DNA of 64,000 bases from Halobellus limi (GCF_004799685.1 NZ_CP031311.1:1612001-1676000); one strand, 5' to 3'; counted from the first letter of the stretch, positions 54,213 through 62,822 are shown. Program-made: numbers and translations. Notes: generated from the letters alone by a model not told the origin.

Positions 54213-55217
54213 CTACGGCTTCGCCGCCTGGTACCTCGAACCCCGCGTCGAGCCCTGCTGCTCGATCAATCCGTAACGTTCCAGCGAGTCCAGATACCGC
54301 CGCCGCGTCGGTCGGGACTTCGGCGACGACGCTTGTTCCTCGTACTTGCGATGCAGTTCACTCGCTCCGATCTCGCCGGCCTCCGAGACGATCTCGTAGA
54401 GGAGTCGCTGGTGCGTCGAGAGCAACTCGACGTTCCGGTCGTGGACCTCCGTGGTCGCGGAGTCGCTGACGGCCTCGACGAGGCCCGGGCTGAGGTGATC
54501 GAGTCCTTCTTGCTCCGCTCGCTCCGCAGCCCAGCGGAGCAGCGCGATCGCCACTCGGGCGTCGCCGGCGGCGAGATCGGCGATCGTCCCGCACGTGCCT
54601 TCGTCCAGCACTCCCGGGGCGAGTCCGGCCTCCGCTCGTCCCGTGACGATGTCGACGATCTGCTCGTCGTGGTATTTCTTCAGCCGGACCGACGTCGCGG
54701 CACGAACGCGCGATTGAACGCGCATATCGACGTTCGAGAGGAATGCGTCCTCGTCGATGCAGATCATCGCGAGCGTCACGTTCGGCTGATCGTACAGCGA
54801 CAGCAGTGGTCCGTAGTCGTCGAGGACGTCGATCTCGTCGAGGATGAAGACGAGCTGGTAGTCGGAGTCGCGAATCCGGTCGAAATACCGGCTCCGCGGC
54901 GTCGATTCACGGCTGAGATCCCGACCGATTCGAGCGTCCCGGAGTAGCGTGTGCAAGACGCCCGTGGAGGTGTTCGCCGAGAGGCAGTTCACGTAGCCGA
55001 TCCGGATGTCGAGCGTCTGGCGTTCGAGCTGCTGGCAGACGTACTTCGCGAGCGTCGTCTTCCCAGCTCCCGATGGCCCGGTGATCAGCGTGTGTTCGCC
55101 GCTAAGATTATCCTCGATCGGCCGGAGACAGGACGAAATGAGGTCGATCTCGTTGTTCCGATGCTGGAGTTCTTGGGGAACGAACTCGTCGCGGAGCGCA
55201 CGGGCGTCACGGATCAT
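54213..55217 (-). CDS. Orc1/Cdc6 family AAA+ protein (accessory paralogue)
   Basis: 334 residues from ATG 55217 (MIRDARALRDEFVPQELQHRNNEI). AAA+ core: Walker A GPSGAGKTTLAKYV, Walker B LVFILDEIDVLD, sensor-1 region LAMICIDEDAFLS, and a Cdc6-type sensor-2/lid region LKKYHDEQIVDIVTGRAEAGL. The C-terminal winged helix is SKSRPTRRRYLDSLERYGLIEQQGSTRGSRY. Shorter than the main Orc1/Cdc6 initiators and set beside mobile genes, so it probably came with a plasmid or integrated element. A GTG 3 bp upstream is possible. No ORB motif was found by eye upstream. Confidence 0.86.
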   Translation of the reverse strand: MIRDARALRDEFVPQELQHRNNEIDLISSCLRPIEDNLSGEHTLITGPSGAGKTTLAKYVCQQLERQTLDIRIGYVNCLSANTSTGVLHTLLRDARIGRDLSRESTPRSRYFDRIRDSDYQLVFILDEIDVLDDYGPLLSLYDQPNVTLAMICIDEDAFLSNVDMRVQSRVRAATSVRLKKYHDEQIVDIVTGRAEAGLAPGVLDEGTCGTIADLAAGDARVAIALLRWAAERAEQEGLDHLSPGLVEAVSDSATTEVHDRNVELLSTHQRLLYEIVSEAGEIGASELHRKYEEQASSPKSRPTRRRYLDSLERYGLIEQQGSTRGSRYQAAKP

Positions 55218-55274
55218 CACTTCCCGCTACTGGATTCGTCGACTTGTAGGCGAGCCGTCCGGAGTGAAAGTAAT

Positions 55275-55301
55275 CGAACCACCGTGAACGAGTTCGGTTC
55301 G
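55275..55301. promoter_or_regulatory. Inverted repeat upstream of the Orc1/Cdc6 gene
   Basis: CGAACC (55275-55280) and GGTTCG (55296-55301) flank a GAAC-GA-GTTC inner dyad, 58 bp before the ATG. A candidate operator or small initiator-binding site. It does not match the haloarchaeal ORB consensus as I recall it. Confidence 0.35.
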
Positions 55302-55364
55302 TGTTGAATCGGTCGGTTCAGCGTTCGAAAGCAGAAACTGGAGAATAGCGTCGCGGGGACGAAA

Positions 55365-55538
55365 TCACTCGCCGCCGTCGGGGACGGCTTCGCCGGCGTC
55401 GCCGCCGAGATCGCGGAAGTACCGTTCGGAGTGATAGTCGTCCGGCTCGCCGCCGAGGTCCTCGGCGAGATCCTCACGGACTTCCTCGCGGAGTTCCTGG
55501 ATCTGCTCTTTCGCCTCGGCGATCTCGGCGTCGGTCAT
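55365..55538 (-). CDS. Small acidic protein, cassette gene 4
   Basis: 57 residues from the ATG at 55538, whose ATGA overlaps the stop of cassette gene 3; an earlier in-frame ATG (55559) would overlap by 25 bp. Sequence MTDAEIAEAKEQIQELREEVREDLAEDLG is helical/coiled coil, then a Gly/Asp/Glu-rich tail. Unknown function. It could be an adaptor or antitoxin for the proteins upstream. Confidence 0.6.
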   Translation of the reverse strand: MTDAEIAEAKEQIQELREEVREDLAEDLGGEPDDYHSERYFRDLGGDAGEAVPDGGE

Positions 55539-55912
55539 CGGTTGCTGATCCCGTGCCATTGTTCAAATCTCTCGGTAAATCGTTGGAGGTTCTTGGCTAA
55601 ATGGTCTTCGGCGTGATCGAGAGCGACGGCGGGCGGGAGCGGCGGCGTGACGAACTCGCTCCGGAACTTCCTGCCGTCGCGGTAGATATCGATGTGGAGG
55701 CCTTCCTCGGCGACGTCGTGGCCGAAGTCGCTCTCGGGGTCGTGATCGTAGCGAACGACCGTCTGCCACTCGCCGTCGTGGAAATACTCCAGTTGCACGA
55801 CGAAGCGTGTGACGTCGCCGCTGTCGGTGTCCCTGCAGATCCGCTCCCGAAGCGGACCTGGGAGGTCGCGCTCGTACACCCGGTCGTAGTCTCTGGGTTC
55901 GTCGTCTGTCAC
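55535..55912 (-). CDS. DUF7718-like protein, cassette gene 3
   Basis: 125 residues from GTG 55912 (VTDDEPRDYDRVYERDLPGPLRER). A beta-rich segment (RFVVQLEYFHDGEWQTVVRYDHDPESDFGHDVAEEGLHIDIYRDGRKF, 55646-55789) resembles, by eye, haloarchaeal families seen with small regulators in TA-like operons (DUF7718 as I recall). Pattern 'RYDHDPE...GHD...HIDIY' echoes the TumE-type core and could hold catalytic His/Asp. Overlaps genes 2 and 4 by 4 bp each. Confidence 0.6.
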   Translation of the reverse strand: MTDDEPRDYDRVYERDLPGPLRERICRDTDSGDVTRFVVQLEYFHDGEWQTVVRYDHDPESDFGHDVAEEGLHIDIYRDGRKFRSEFVTPPLPPAVALDHAEDHLAKNLQRFTERFEQWHGISNR

Positions 55913-56190
55913 GTATCCGAACCACCGATTTCGAGAACTGTATGATGTTCGATCGGGAGTTCCCTGGCGTCGAGGATCTCGGCGATCTCCGATGCCGTGA
56001 GCGACCCACGGTTGTCGGCAGCGCGGAGCAGCTCCTCGATCTTCCCGTTCCCGTAGCCGGCGACGTCGCCGCGCATTCGGCAGTAGTACCGCGCGGCGTC
56101 GTCGAGGGCCTTCGACTTGGCGTTCTCGCCGGTCGCTTCGAGGAGGTTCTCCCAGAGACGCTGTCGTTCGTCGGCGGATTCGATTCTCAT
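55909..56190 (-). CDS. Helix-turn-helix-like small protein, cassette gene 2
   Basis: 93 residues from ATG 56190. The first half (ERQRLWENLLEATGENAKSKALDDAARYYCRMRG) resembles a ribbon-helix-helix/'CopG-like' or VapB-like antitoxin. The second half (SLTASEIAEILDARELPIEHHTVLEIG) looks like a helix-turn-helix. No confident family. Probably the DNA-binding component of the cassette. ATGA overlap with gene 1 and GTGA overlap with gene 3. Confidence 0.6.
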   Translation of the reverse strand: MRIESADERQRLWENLLEATGENAKSKALDDAARYYCRMRGDVAGYGNGKIEELLRAADNRGSLTASEIAEILDARELPIEHHTVLEIGGSDT

Positions 56191-56453
56191 TTCTTGCACA
56201 ACCCCCTCGAATCGGCGTCGATCTCGACCGACTGAGCACCGCGCTCGATGGGCTTTTTTATAAACTCACGTGAGAAACGCGTGACGCCGAATGCCAGAGG
56301 CACTCCTTCCCCGCTGACTTTCGCCCAAGCCGAGTCGATCCGCTTGTGCAATTCGTGGGATCGGTTTTCGTCGACGTGTGACCGGCAGCGATTTTCACCG
56401 ATTCGATTGCCGGCCGAGGAGCTGTTTCTGTTCATATGGGATGGGTCGCTCAT
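56187..56453 (-). CDS. Small basic protein, cassette gene 1
   Basis: 88 residues from ATG 56453. Polar N-terminus rich in Asn/Ser/Arg, then SHELHKRIDSAWAKVSGEGVPLAFGVTRFSREFIKKPIERGA. Basic charge is unusual for a haloarchaeal cytosolic protein and suggests nucleic acid contact. Function not recognised. Its stop codon lies inside the ATGA start of gene 2. Its 5' end abuts the integrase remnant. Confidence 0.5.
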   Translation of the reverse strand: MSDPSHMNRNSSSAGNRIGENRCRSHVDENRSHELHKRIDSAWAKVSGEGVPLAFGVTRFSREFIKKPIERGAQSVEIDADSRGLCKK

Positions 56454-56454
56454 C

Positions 56455-56720
56455 GGCCTCTCCGAGCGGGACGTTCGCGATGTGGTCAAATGCACGGCCG
56501 AGCGCGGCCGAACAGACGGGTGACGAGGATTTCCGCCACGTCAGTCCGCACGATCTCCGGCGACGATTCGCCCAGCGGCTCCTCGTCGACGAGCAGGTGA
56601 ACCCGCGAGTGGTGATGCAGGCCGACGGGTGGGGGTGGGACTCGTTCCAGGCGATCGAGCCGTATCTGAGCGCGCCGACGCCCGACGTCGTCGAAGAAGT
56701 CTCGGGTGAACGTCAGTGGT
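56455..56720 (+). pseudogene. Tyrosine recombinase C-terminal remnant
   Basis: Frame 1 gives LSERDVRDVVKCTAER and then loses one base near 56505. Frame 2 continues AEQTGDEDFRHVSPHDLRRRFAQRLLVDEQVNPRVVMQADGWGWDSFQAIEPYL, the C-terminal part of a haloarchaeal XerC/D-like integrase (region 56513-56680). HDLRRRF holds the His and second Arg, and EPYL the likely catalytic Tyr. The whole N-terminal half is gone, so this is a decayed integrase from an older insertion. Confidence 0.7.
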
Positions 56721-56951
56721 CGTCAGTGAGCCGGAACGCGCCCTTGATCTCGACGAGCGGCAGGGGTCGGGATAACGGACGGACTGGCCAGCACCGGAGC
56801 CCTTCTGGAACCGGGCGCGGCTGTCGCAGACGAGACAGCGGTGGATCTGACTGTCCCCGTCGCCGAAGGTCCCGGCGAAGTCCCGGCTAACGTGGGCTCC
56901 ACAATGGCGACACGGAGATGGATCCTCTGCAGAACTCCTCGTGAGATCCAT
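56541..56951 (-). CDS. Small zinc-ribbon protein (DUF7563-like), 3' end uncertain
   Basis: From ATG 56951: MDLTRSSAEDPSPCRHCGAHVSRDFAGTFGDGDSQIHRCLVCDSRARFQKGSG (56790-56951), a CxxC...CxxC ribbon of the small family (about 50-60 residues) often found in haloarchaeal prophages. Beyond about residue 60 the frame reads into the complement of the integrase remnant and becomes Arg/Ser-rich. The real protein is therefore probably truncated or fused to noncoding sequence. Role unknown. Confidence 0.5.
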   Translation of the reverse strand: MDLTRSSAEDPSPCRHCGAHVSRDFAGTFGDGDSQIHRCLVCDSRARFQKGSGAGQSVRYPDPCRSSRSRARSGSLTTTDVHPRLLRRRRASARSDTARSPGTSPTPTRRPASPLAGSPARRRGAAGRIVAGDRAD

Positions 56952-57310
56952 CATCGACTACCACCCCGAGTTTTCGAAACCGATCGCCCGACGGCGCGGG
57001 CCCGCGTATCGTGACGGGATTGGCTCCGCTGAGAGCGCCACTCTCGAATCTCTGGAACGATCGAAACCGTGGAGAAGAGCCCCTACGAACGGATTCGGGT
57101 TAGTGTCGATTCGCGTTGTTAGACTATGGGCGCTGCAGGTTGGACCGTGCTACTCGTTCGCACGCTCACTCGTAGCCCGACCCGCAGCTCCGAACCCTCG
57201 CAGGCTCGGGATTCGTCGCGATTTGAACCCGCATAGCGAAGCCGGTGGGCATCTGCGAGCGATCAAACGCGCGCCCTGTTCTCTGCTCGTTGCCATTCGA
57301 TGACCAGACC
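56952..57310. other. Spacer before the integrase, with a tRNA 3'-end-like fragment
   Basis: No gene is seen. On the minus strand, CGGGTTCAAATCGCG (57212-57231) resembles a tRNA T-arm loop, but only three of five stem pairs form, and no acceptor or anticodon arm is present. It may be a degenerate attachment site left by integration, since the intact integrase begins 80 bp further on. Confidence 0.3.
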
Positions 57311-58381
57311 ATGGTAACACAGAACACACTCGAACCCCTCGAACCATCAGACGCAGTCGAATTGTATCTGAACAACCGGGAAACCGATGGAGCGGCCGCC
57401 GGCACAGTCCGTGCTCACCGCCACCGCCTAAACCACTTCCTCGACTGGTGCGACGAACAGGAACTCGACAACCTCAACGACATCACTGGTCGAGATCTTC
57501 GCTCGTTCAAAGTTTGGCGAACCAAGAGGAGCAAGGCAGGCTCTCTCGCAAGGTCGACTCTGAAGAACAATATGGACACGCTACGCAAATTCATGCGATT
57601 CTGCGAGAGTATCGAAGGTGTCCCCAGAGACACTCATATGGCGGTCACGAGTCCAACCCTCTCCGAAGACGACGCCAACCACGACGTAGTGCCCTACGAG
57701 ACCCAAGAGAAGATTCTGGAGCGACTCAACCGCTTTCAGTTTGCGAGCTTCGAGCACGTGTTCGCACACCTGCTTCACGAATGCGGATTCCGCGTCGGTG
57801 CCGTTCGTAGCCTCGACCTGAAGGACTTCCAGCCAGAACCAATGGACCTACCTGACGGAACACGTGTTGGCCCACACATCGAGACCCACCACCGGCCGAA
57901 GACTGACACCCCACTGAAGAACGGAAAAGACTCCGAGCGACTGGTCGCTCTCAAAGACCACAGCGTCGAGATTCTCAACGACTACATCGAGTACCAGCGC
58001 CCCGATGTCGAAGATGAGTATGGCCGCAAACCCCTCGTGGTAAAGCCACGAGCAAGCAAGCGTTCATCGACACAGACGCTACGAGACATCAGCTACGCGC
58101 TCACACGACCGTGTGAATATGGGGAAGAGTGTCCGCACGACTTGGAACCGGATAACTGCGAATCCGCTCGGATGGTCAACTTCGCTTATGGATGTCCGTC
58201 GAGTATGTCCCCCCATCCGTGGCGGCGAGCGGTGATGACGCACTGGCGAGCGAACGACGTACCAATTGACGTTGTCGCGGATCGGTTCGACGTGAGTCCG
58301 AGTGTGATCGAGAAGCACTACGACGAACGGACGAAGCAAGGAAAAATGGAGCAACGCCGGAGGTACTACGACGACCTATAG
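57311..58381 (+). CDS. Tyrosine recombinase/integrase (intact)
   Basis: 356 residues from ATG 57311. SAM-like core-binding domain (about 15-105: PSDAVELYLNNRETDGAAAGTVRAHRHRLNHFLDWCDE) and catalytic domain with first Arg in HECGFRVGAVRSLDL, the HxxR block SPHPWRRAVMTHW, and the Tyr in VIEKHYDERTKQGKMEQRR. A Cys/His insertion (RPCEYGEECPHDLEPDNCESARMVNFAYGC) is typical of the haloarchaeal branch and may bind zinc. Codon use is less GC-extreme than upstream genes. Its 5' side is probably near one end of the inserted element. Confidence 0.9.
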   Translation: MVTQNTLEPLEPSDAVELYLNNRETDGAAAGTVRAHRHRLNHFLDWCDEQELDNLNDITGRDLRSFKVWRTKRSKAGSLARSTLKNNMDTLRKFMRFCESIEGVPRDTHMAVTSPTLSEDDANHDVVPYETQEKILERLNRFQFASFEHVFAHLLHECGFRVGAVRSLDLKDFQPEPMDLPDGTRVGPHIETHHRPKTDTPLKNGKDSERLVALKDHSVEILNDYIEYQRPDVEDEYGRKPLVVKPRASKRSSTQTLRDISYALTRPCEYGEECPHDLEPDNCESARMVNFAYGCPSSMSPHPWRRAVMTHWRANDVPIDVVADRFDVSPSVIEKHYDERTKQGKMEQRRRYYDDL

Positions 58382-58547
58382 GGGTTGGCACGAAGGTTCC
58401 GAACAGGCGAACAGCATCCATCCCTCATTATTTTCGCCCTCTTGATGTCCTCAGTAACCAACAGTTCTTGCGGAGATTGAAAGAGGCAGGGACATATTCA
58501 GAGGTAGAGTACCTCAATCAGAGAGTTAAGAGCCAATAGGCACCGGA

Positions 58548-59246
58548 CTACCAATTTGGATAGTAGATTCGCATCCACGGGTCACCCCTGTTCGACGCCT
58601 CAGGGATGTGGGTTAGTGATCCATTTCGAGCGGCGACTGCAAGCGCACAAGCGTCAAGAATATCGTCACGACCGACGTGTTTCCTGAGGAACCGATCCAT
58701 TGAATCATCATACACACCCTCTGCGTCAGCAAGCTCCGATTCGAGAATGGCCAGTCGTTTCTCTCGCCCCCGCTCGCTCTTCTTGCTATACGCGACCGGA
58801 TTCCCATCGTTCAGAGCATAAAAACAGAGTTCCGGGTGACTCTCTCGGAGTGTGGTTTCCGCTCTCTCATCTTGCCGTACTACCGTGTCTACTTGCTCAA
58901 TCTTCTCGCGGAGGTGCCACGCCTGCTGAGAGAGCCCTTTCCCAGCTAGTTCTCGGTACGTCGCGTTCGCTTCGTCGTAATCCGCCACGTTGAGGAGTGG
59001 CCGACAGAGCGTATCGAAAACCGAACTGCCACGACACCCGAGAAGCGTCCGCGCTTCCTCATCACATACCCGGGTCCCCTCATCAGGCAGGCCGATCGGG
59101 ATGTCGATGAGGATTCGATCCGCGTTCGCATGCGTGGCCCAGAGCGCGTCGAAGGTGGGATAACATTCTGTATCGATATCGTCATCCACCACGATTGTCG
59201 CAAACCAACCGCCCGAACAGGCGTCGACGCCAAGATGAGTTACCAT
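58548..59246 (-). CDS. DUF429 (RNase H-like fold) protein
   Basis: 232 residues from ATG 59246. DUF429 pattern: GVDACSGGWFATIVVDDDI, then ILIDIPIGLPDEGTRVCDEEARTLLG, SSVFDTLCRPLL, a helical insert, and SHPELCFYALNDGNPVAYSKKSERGREKRLAIL. Several Asp/Glu are placed as in an RNase H-like active site (D at the end of strand 1, DIPIGLP, the DACALAVAARN near the C-terminus). Its function in hosts is not established; often seen in mobile islands. Confidence 0.85.
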   Translation of the reverse strand: MVTHLGVDACSGGWFATIVVDDDIDTECYPTFDALWATHANADRILIDIPIGLPDEGTRVCDEEARTLLGCRGSSVFDTLCRPLLNVADYDEANATYRELAGKGLSQQAWHLREKIEQVDTVVRQDERAETTLRESHPELCFYALNDGNPVAYSKKSERGREKRLAILESELADAEGVYDDSMDRFLRKHVGRDDILDACALAVAARNGSLTHIPEASNRGDPWMRIYYPNW

Positions 59247-59423
59247 AGGCCACAACATCTTCCTGTCGTAATAAGATTATTTAGGCGGCTACATTTTCAA
59301 AACGAAGGCATCTTTTCCCATACCTGAGGGCACGCCATATCCGGGCGTTCCGCCAAGGTAGTCAACCAAATGGTTGAGCACCTCCTCCGGGACTCAAACT
59401 CGTACAAGTTCGAATCCACGTAG

Positions 59424-59967
59424 TTATCCCCAGATATCCGGCCCCCGTCCTCCGCTTCGAGCCACCAACAGCAATATCGTCACGACAACTACGGTGGCAT
59501 ACGTGATTGCGAACCACGTATTGGTCGGTGGTTGCTCGTTAAAGTACGCGAGGATAGCTTGACCAACAGCGGTTGCAGCTAAGAATCCCGTCGCAACTGT
59601 GAGTACGATATTTATTTGCCGACTCTCTGCACGCCACTGGTCTTCCTTCTCTGTCCGTCGTAATTCGTGTGCTACTCTGAAGCCCTCCTCTGTCAGCCTG
59701 TAGACGGCGATGCTGTCGTCGTCGAACGGCCGGAGGAAATGAACCAACTCCTCACCGAGAAGATGCTTGGTCTTCGGTCAGATCGGTCTCTGTGAGTAGT
59801 ACAGAGTCACTGGGCAGAGATTGAACTGTCTCGTATCCACTCTCCGAGACTTCTTCGGATACGCGTATATGAGATATTTCGAGAGTCACATCCGTTTCGT
59901 ACAGCATATTCAGTACGCGTGTCCATCCCCGCGTCACCCACGCTTCTCCATCAACAGTCCGCTCCAT
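59424..59967 (-). pseudogene. Winged-helix protein with two C-terminal membrane helices, split by a frameshift
   Basis: Two adjacent frames. Fragment 1 (59752-59967) is a 71-residue start MERTVDGEAWVTRGWTRVLNM ending TETDLTEDQASSR. Fragment 2, in the next frame, continues TKHLLGEELVHFLRPFDDDSIAVYRLTEEGFRVAHELRR and two membrane helices (VLTVATGFLAATAVGQAILAYF, TWFAITYATVVVVTILLLVA). A one-base change near 59765-59770 would fuse them into about 175 residues. Could be a null allele, a sequencing error or a programmed shift. Confidence 0.55.
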
Positions 59968-60092
59968 ACGGGAGGGAGACTGATGAAAATACTAAGCCTT
60001 CCTCGTTTGCGACGGAAATACAGTCTGACAGCCCCATATGAAAGGTCAGCGAGTATCTTGAACGTGTCATCGGTGGATGGAGCCTCCCTGAA

Positions 60093-62822
60093 TCAAGGGG
60101 TATAGTCCTCGGTCCCCAATCTGTCTTCTCTGATCTGTAGGGCCAAGGTATGGAGAGCTAAGAAACAAATCGCTGCTCGCTCGTGCGACATCTCGATAAT
60201 TTCACCGTGCGTGATTGTGTTTCTGAGAGTCGTGATATCGTCTTGGAGAAAGTCCCCGAATCCGCGTGGAATGAACGCCTCGATTAGCGCTCCGAGGCTT
60301 TTCGGTATCTCCTGATCCTCTTCTTCAGTAGTATCCCCGGGAATCTGTACGTATGGTCTCCCATCTCGCTTGAATATCGGGTACTCCTTATTCTCGGCCC
60401 AGTCCATGATGAATCCCTCAAACTGTGGTGTCGCTCCGTACATGAACAGCCGATAGTGACCCTCTCGATATTCCTCAGCCAGCTCGGCCATCGTCTCCCA
60501 GCGCTCCATCCGCAGTGGGCTTTCCTCGATCTCGGTGAGCATTTTCCGTATCTCTCTCTCACTGAGCCGCTCCGCTACATACTCTCTAGCCGCTTCCTCC
60601 CCTATTTCATACTGCCTCTGGAACTCCTCATACTCTTCCGGGGAGAGAAACCACGCCCATGCGAATTGGTCGTCCGGCTCGATTAATGTTGCAAGTGCCT
60701 CTCTCACGGTTTGCTCACTACATCCATTGACCACTGCTTGATCCAGCTGTCGCTGGTCGCGACGGCGCTCGGGTGGAAACGTAATTTCGTCCAGACCAGC
60801 ATCAAGCGAGTCGGTATTAATCGGAAGTTGGGAGATGTCTCGGATGGTATACTGGGAATGGACCTGTGACATCGGCTGTCCGAGGTGCTGAATCAGTAGC
60901 TCGTAGGGCTCGGAGCTCAACAGCCTGATGAGGGAATCGGGGTCGGTATCTCCGCACCACACGCCATACCAACTCTGATCGATGATCGCACCATCACCCC
61001 GATAACGATACCACGTCCCGTCTGAAAACCTCCCTATCAGCAAGTCTGGGGGATTGTCTATCGAGGAATCGAACGGGCAGAACCAGTAATCGCGCATCTG
61101 AAGCGATGCTCTCTCACTGAGTTCCTTATGGGATTCAATATAGTCTGCTACGCTTCTGAAACCTTGCCGACGAAGTTCGCGAAGTACCGTTTCCTCTGGT
61201 GGATTTTCGTCAAACTGCTGTAGGAATTCACGCAGATCGAGAGCATAGAAATCGGTACTCCCTGCGGTCACTATCTGGCCTTCCTCATCAACAGGGTCAC
61301 GGGGCCCTCTCAGCACGGGAGTCAAGAATTTGGACGGGAGGTCTAATTGGTCGACCTCCTCTGAATTCAGATAGAAGAAGTCGTTCGCGCCAGATTTGAC
61401 GCCATACTGTATCTTGTCGACTATGTCTCCGAGTTCGCGAGTCTCTTCTGCTCGAAGGAACGGGACGATTTGGGGTTCGCGCAGTACCAGCCGAGGGTTC
61501 AGCTCCCGGAGGTCTGCAGAGTTCACGAGATGAAATGAGACGCCTGTAATGTCGGCAGCATCGCTCGAATCAAGCTGCTGTATAGGTGCTTGTACCAGAC
61601 GGTTCAGCCGTGGGTCGAATTCCGGTGCCTCCATCTCGACGAGCCTGACCGCCTTGGAATCGTTGTCACTTCTATCCTTCTCGAACAAGACTATCGCAAT
61701 CTCAACACTTCGGCGCGCTCCCTCTCCCGGTTCCTCTGGATCGTCTAGTAACAGTACCGAGTGGAGTTGGCCCTGATCAAAGATATACTGGAGGAAAGAC
61801 TGTCGTGCGAGCTGCCTGAATGGAAGAACGAAGACTCCCCGCCCTCCCTCATCAAGCGACTGAATTCCTTCGGCTGTGAGATACGTCGGTAGGCTGAGTC
61901 TCGGTGAGAGACCCAGATTCAACGCCGAAGCACGCTCTTTGAGTGATTCGTTCACGTCGAGAGGCCGTCCCGAGCAGAAGCCCGCGACTACGGCTGACGC
62001 TGCCGTATCTTCCGTGTCAGGGTTGCCTTCAAATTGATCTAAATCGGTTTGTTCAGCTGGCTCTTTGAGAATGTCGTTCAGGTTACACTCTACTGCCTCG
62101 GTCCGTCGCTGTCCCGGAAAGCGGTATGCTGAGACGAGTCTTCCCACACGCGTCCCTTCGCTCGGCAGATCCACAAGCCGCAAAGCTACATCACCTTCCC
62201 GATGACAGTAGTCAAGGAGTCGGTGGGTGAGGGACCATCCATCTGAGCAGAGGTCGACGATATCCTTTGGATTATCGAAGAGTAGCCAGTTCGCCAGCAG
62301 GTCAACCATGCCCTCCTCGACATCCGGCGGCCATGCAACCGGTAGTCCTCTTAGAGTTCTGCCCGATCCCTTGATTGGCGTCCCTTCGTGATAGCCCTCA
62401 TCAGAGATTATATTCGAGAAAAAGAGCGGTAGCTCGTCCGTTGTCAACTCGGGATAATCATCGAACCCGTCAACCAACAACTTGGAGACCATCTCCCCGA
62501 GATCCTCGATAAAGGCCTCGGTCGAGTCAGACGACAGGCGTTCGGCCCCACCGCAGTGGTAATCCGAAATCCCCAATACGTGTACCATAGGAGCGGTGGC
62601 GAACACTACTCCGGAGTCATCTGGATCCAGAAGCTCTGAACCTTCTGTCAACCCCCCAGAGTGAGCGAGAGCCTCAGCTCCTAAGCACAAGAGCAGGGAT
62701 CGGGAGTCCCCAGTCACATATATCCAGTTGTCTCCGTATGAGATGATCTCCTCCACAGCCGAAGAATTCTGTAGAACGCCCTCCACATCGGCCCTGTTCG
62801 GAGGAGACAGGGTATCGGTCAT
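60093..62822 (-). CDS. Pseudo-N6-adenine-methyltransferase with HEPN-like tail
   Basis: 909 residues from ATG 62822. Residues about 160-335 follow the N6-methylase order: a 'TP'-like PVAWPPDVEEGM, a Rossmann strand IVDLCSDGWSLTHRLLD (normally DPxCGxG), RLVDLPSEG, a GNPDTED at 266 where NPPY is expected, then GRGVFVLPFRQLARQSFLQYIF (327-350). The target-recognition-type part is kept (DIVDKIQYGVKSGANDFFYL 466-485, then FLTPVLRGPRD). The C-terminus (about 835-905) has PKSLGALIEAF and LRNTITHGEI, an R-x4-H HEPN-like signature. Probably recognises DNA but does not methylate. Cotranscribed with the next gene, 50 bp upstream. Confidence 0.7.
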   Translation of the reverse strand: MTDTLSPPNRADVEGVLQNSSAVEEIISYGDNWIYVTGDSRSLLLCLGAEALAHSGGLTEGSELLDPDDSGVVFATAPMVHVLGISDYHCGGAERLSSDSTEAFIEDLGEMVSKLLVDGFDDYPELTTDELPLFFSNIISDEGYHEGTPIKGSGRTLRGLPVAWPPDVEEGMVDLLANWLLFDNPKDIVDLCSDGWSLTHRLLDYCHREGDVALRLVDLPSEGTRVGRLVSAYRFPGQRRTEAVECNLNDILKEPAEQTDLDQFEGNPDTEDTAASAVVAGFCSGRPLDVNESLKERASALNLGLSPRLSLPTYLTAEGIQSLDEGGRGVFVLPFRQLARQSFLQYIFDQGQLHSVLLLDDPEEPGEGARRSVEIAIVLFEKDRSDNDSKAVRLVEMEAPEFDPRLNRLVQAPIQQLDSSDAADITGVSFHLVNSADLRELNPRLVLREPQIVPFLRAEETRELGDIVDKIQYGVKSGANDFFYLNSEEVDQLDLPSKFLTPVLRGPRDPVDEEGQIVTAGSTDFYALDLREFLQQFDENPPEETVLRELRRQGFRSVADYIESHKELSERASLQMRDYWFCPFDSSIDNPPDLLIGRFSDGTWYRYRGDGAIIDQSWYGVWCGDTDPDSLIRLLSSEPYELLIQHLGQPMSQVHSQYTIRDISQLPINTDSLDAGLDEITFPPERRRDQRQLDQAVVNGCSEQTVREALATLIEPDDQFAWAWFLSPEEYEEFQRQYEIGEEAAREYVAERLSEREIRKMLTEIEESPLRMERWETMAELAEEYREGHYRLFMYGATPQFEGFIMDWAENKEYPIFKRDGRPYVQIPGDTTEEEDQEIPKSLGALIEAFIPRGFGDFLQDDITTLRNTITHGEIIEMSHERAAICFLALHTLALQIREDRLGTEDYTP

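Noticed and set aside
55218-55364. Replication origin beside the Orc1/Cdc6 gene
   Set aside because: No ORB-like long repeats or A/T-rich unwinding element recognised; only one short inverted repeat.
59340-59423. tRNA-like sequence (GCCAAGGTAGTCAACC ... AAGTTCGAATCCACG)
   Set aside because: The T-arm loop word is present but the flanking bases do not pair, and no anticodon arm or acceptor stem can be formed.
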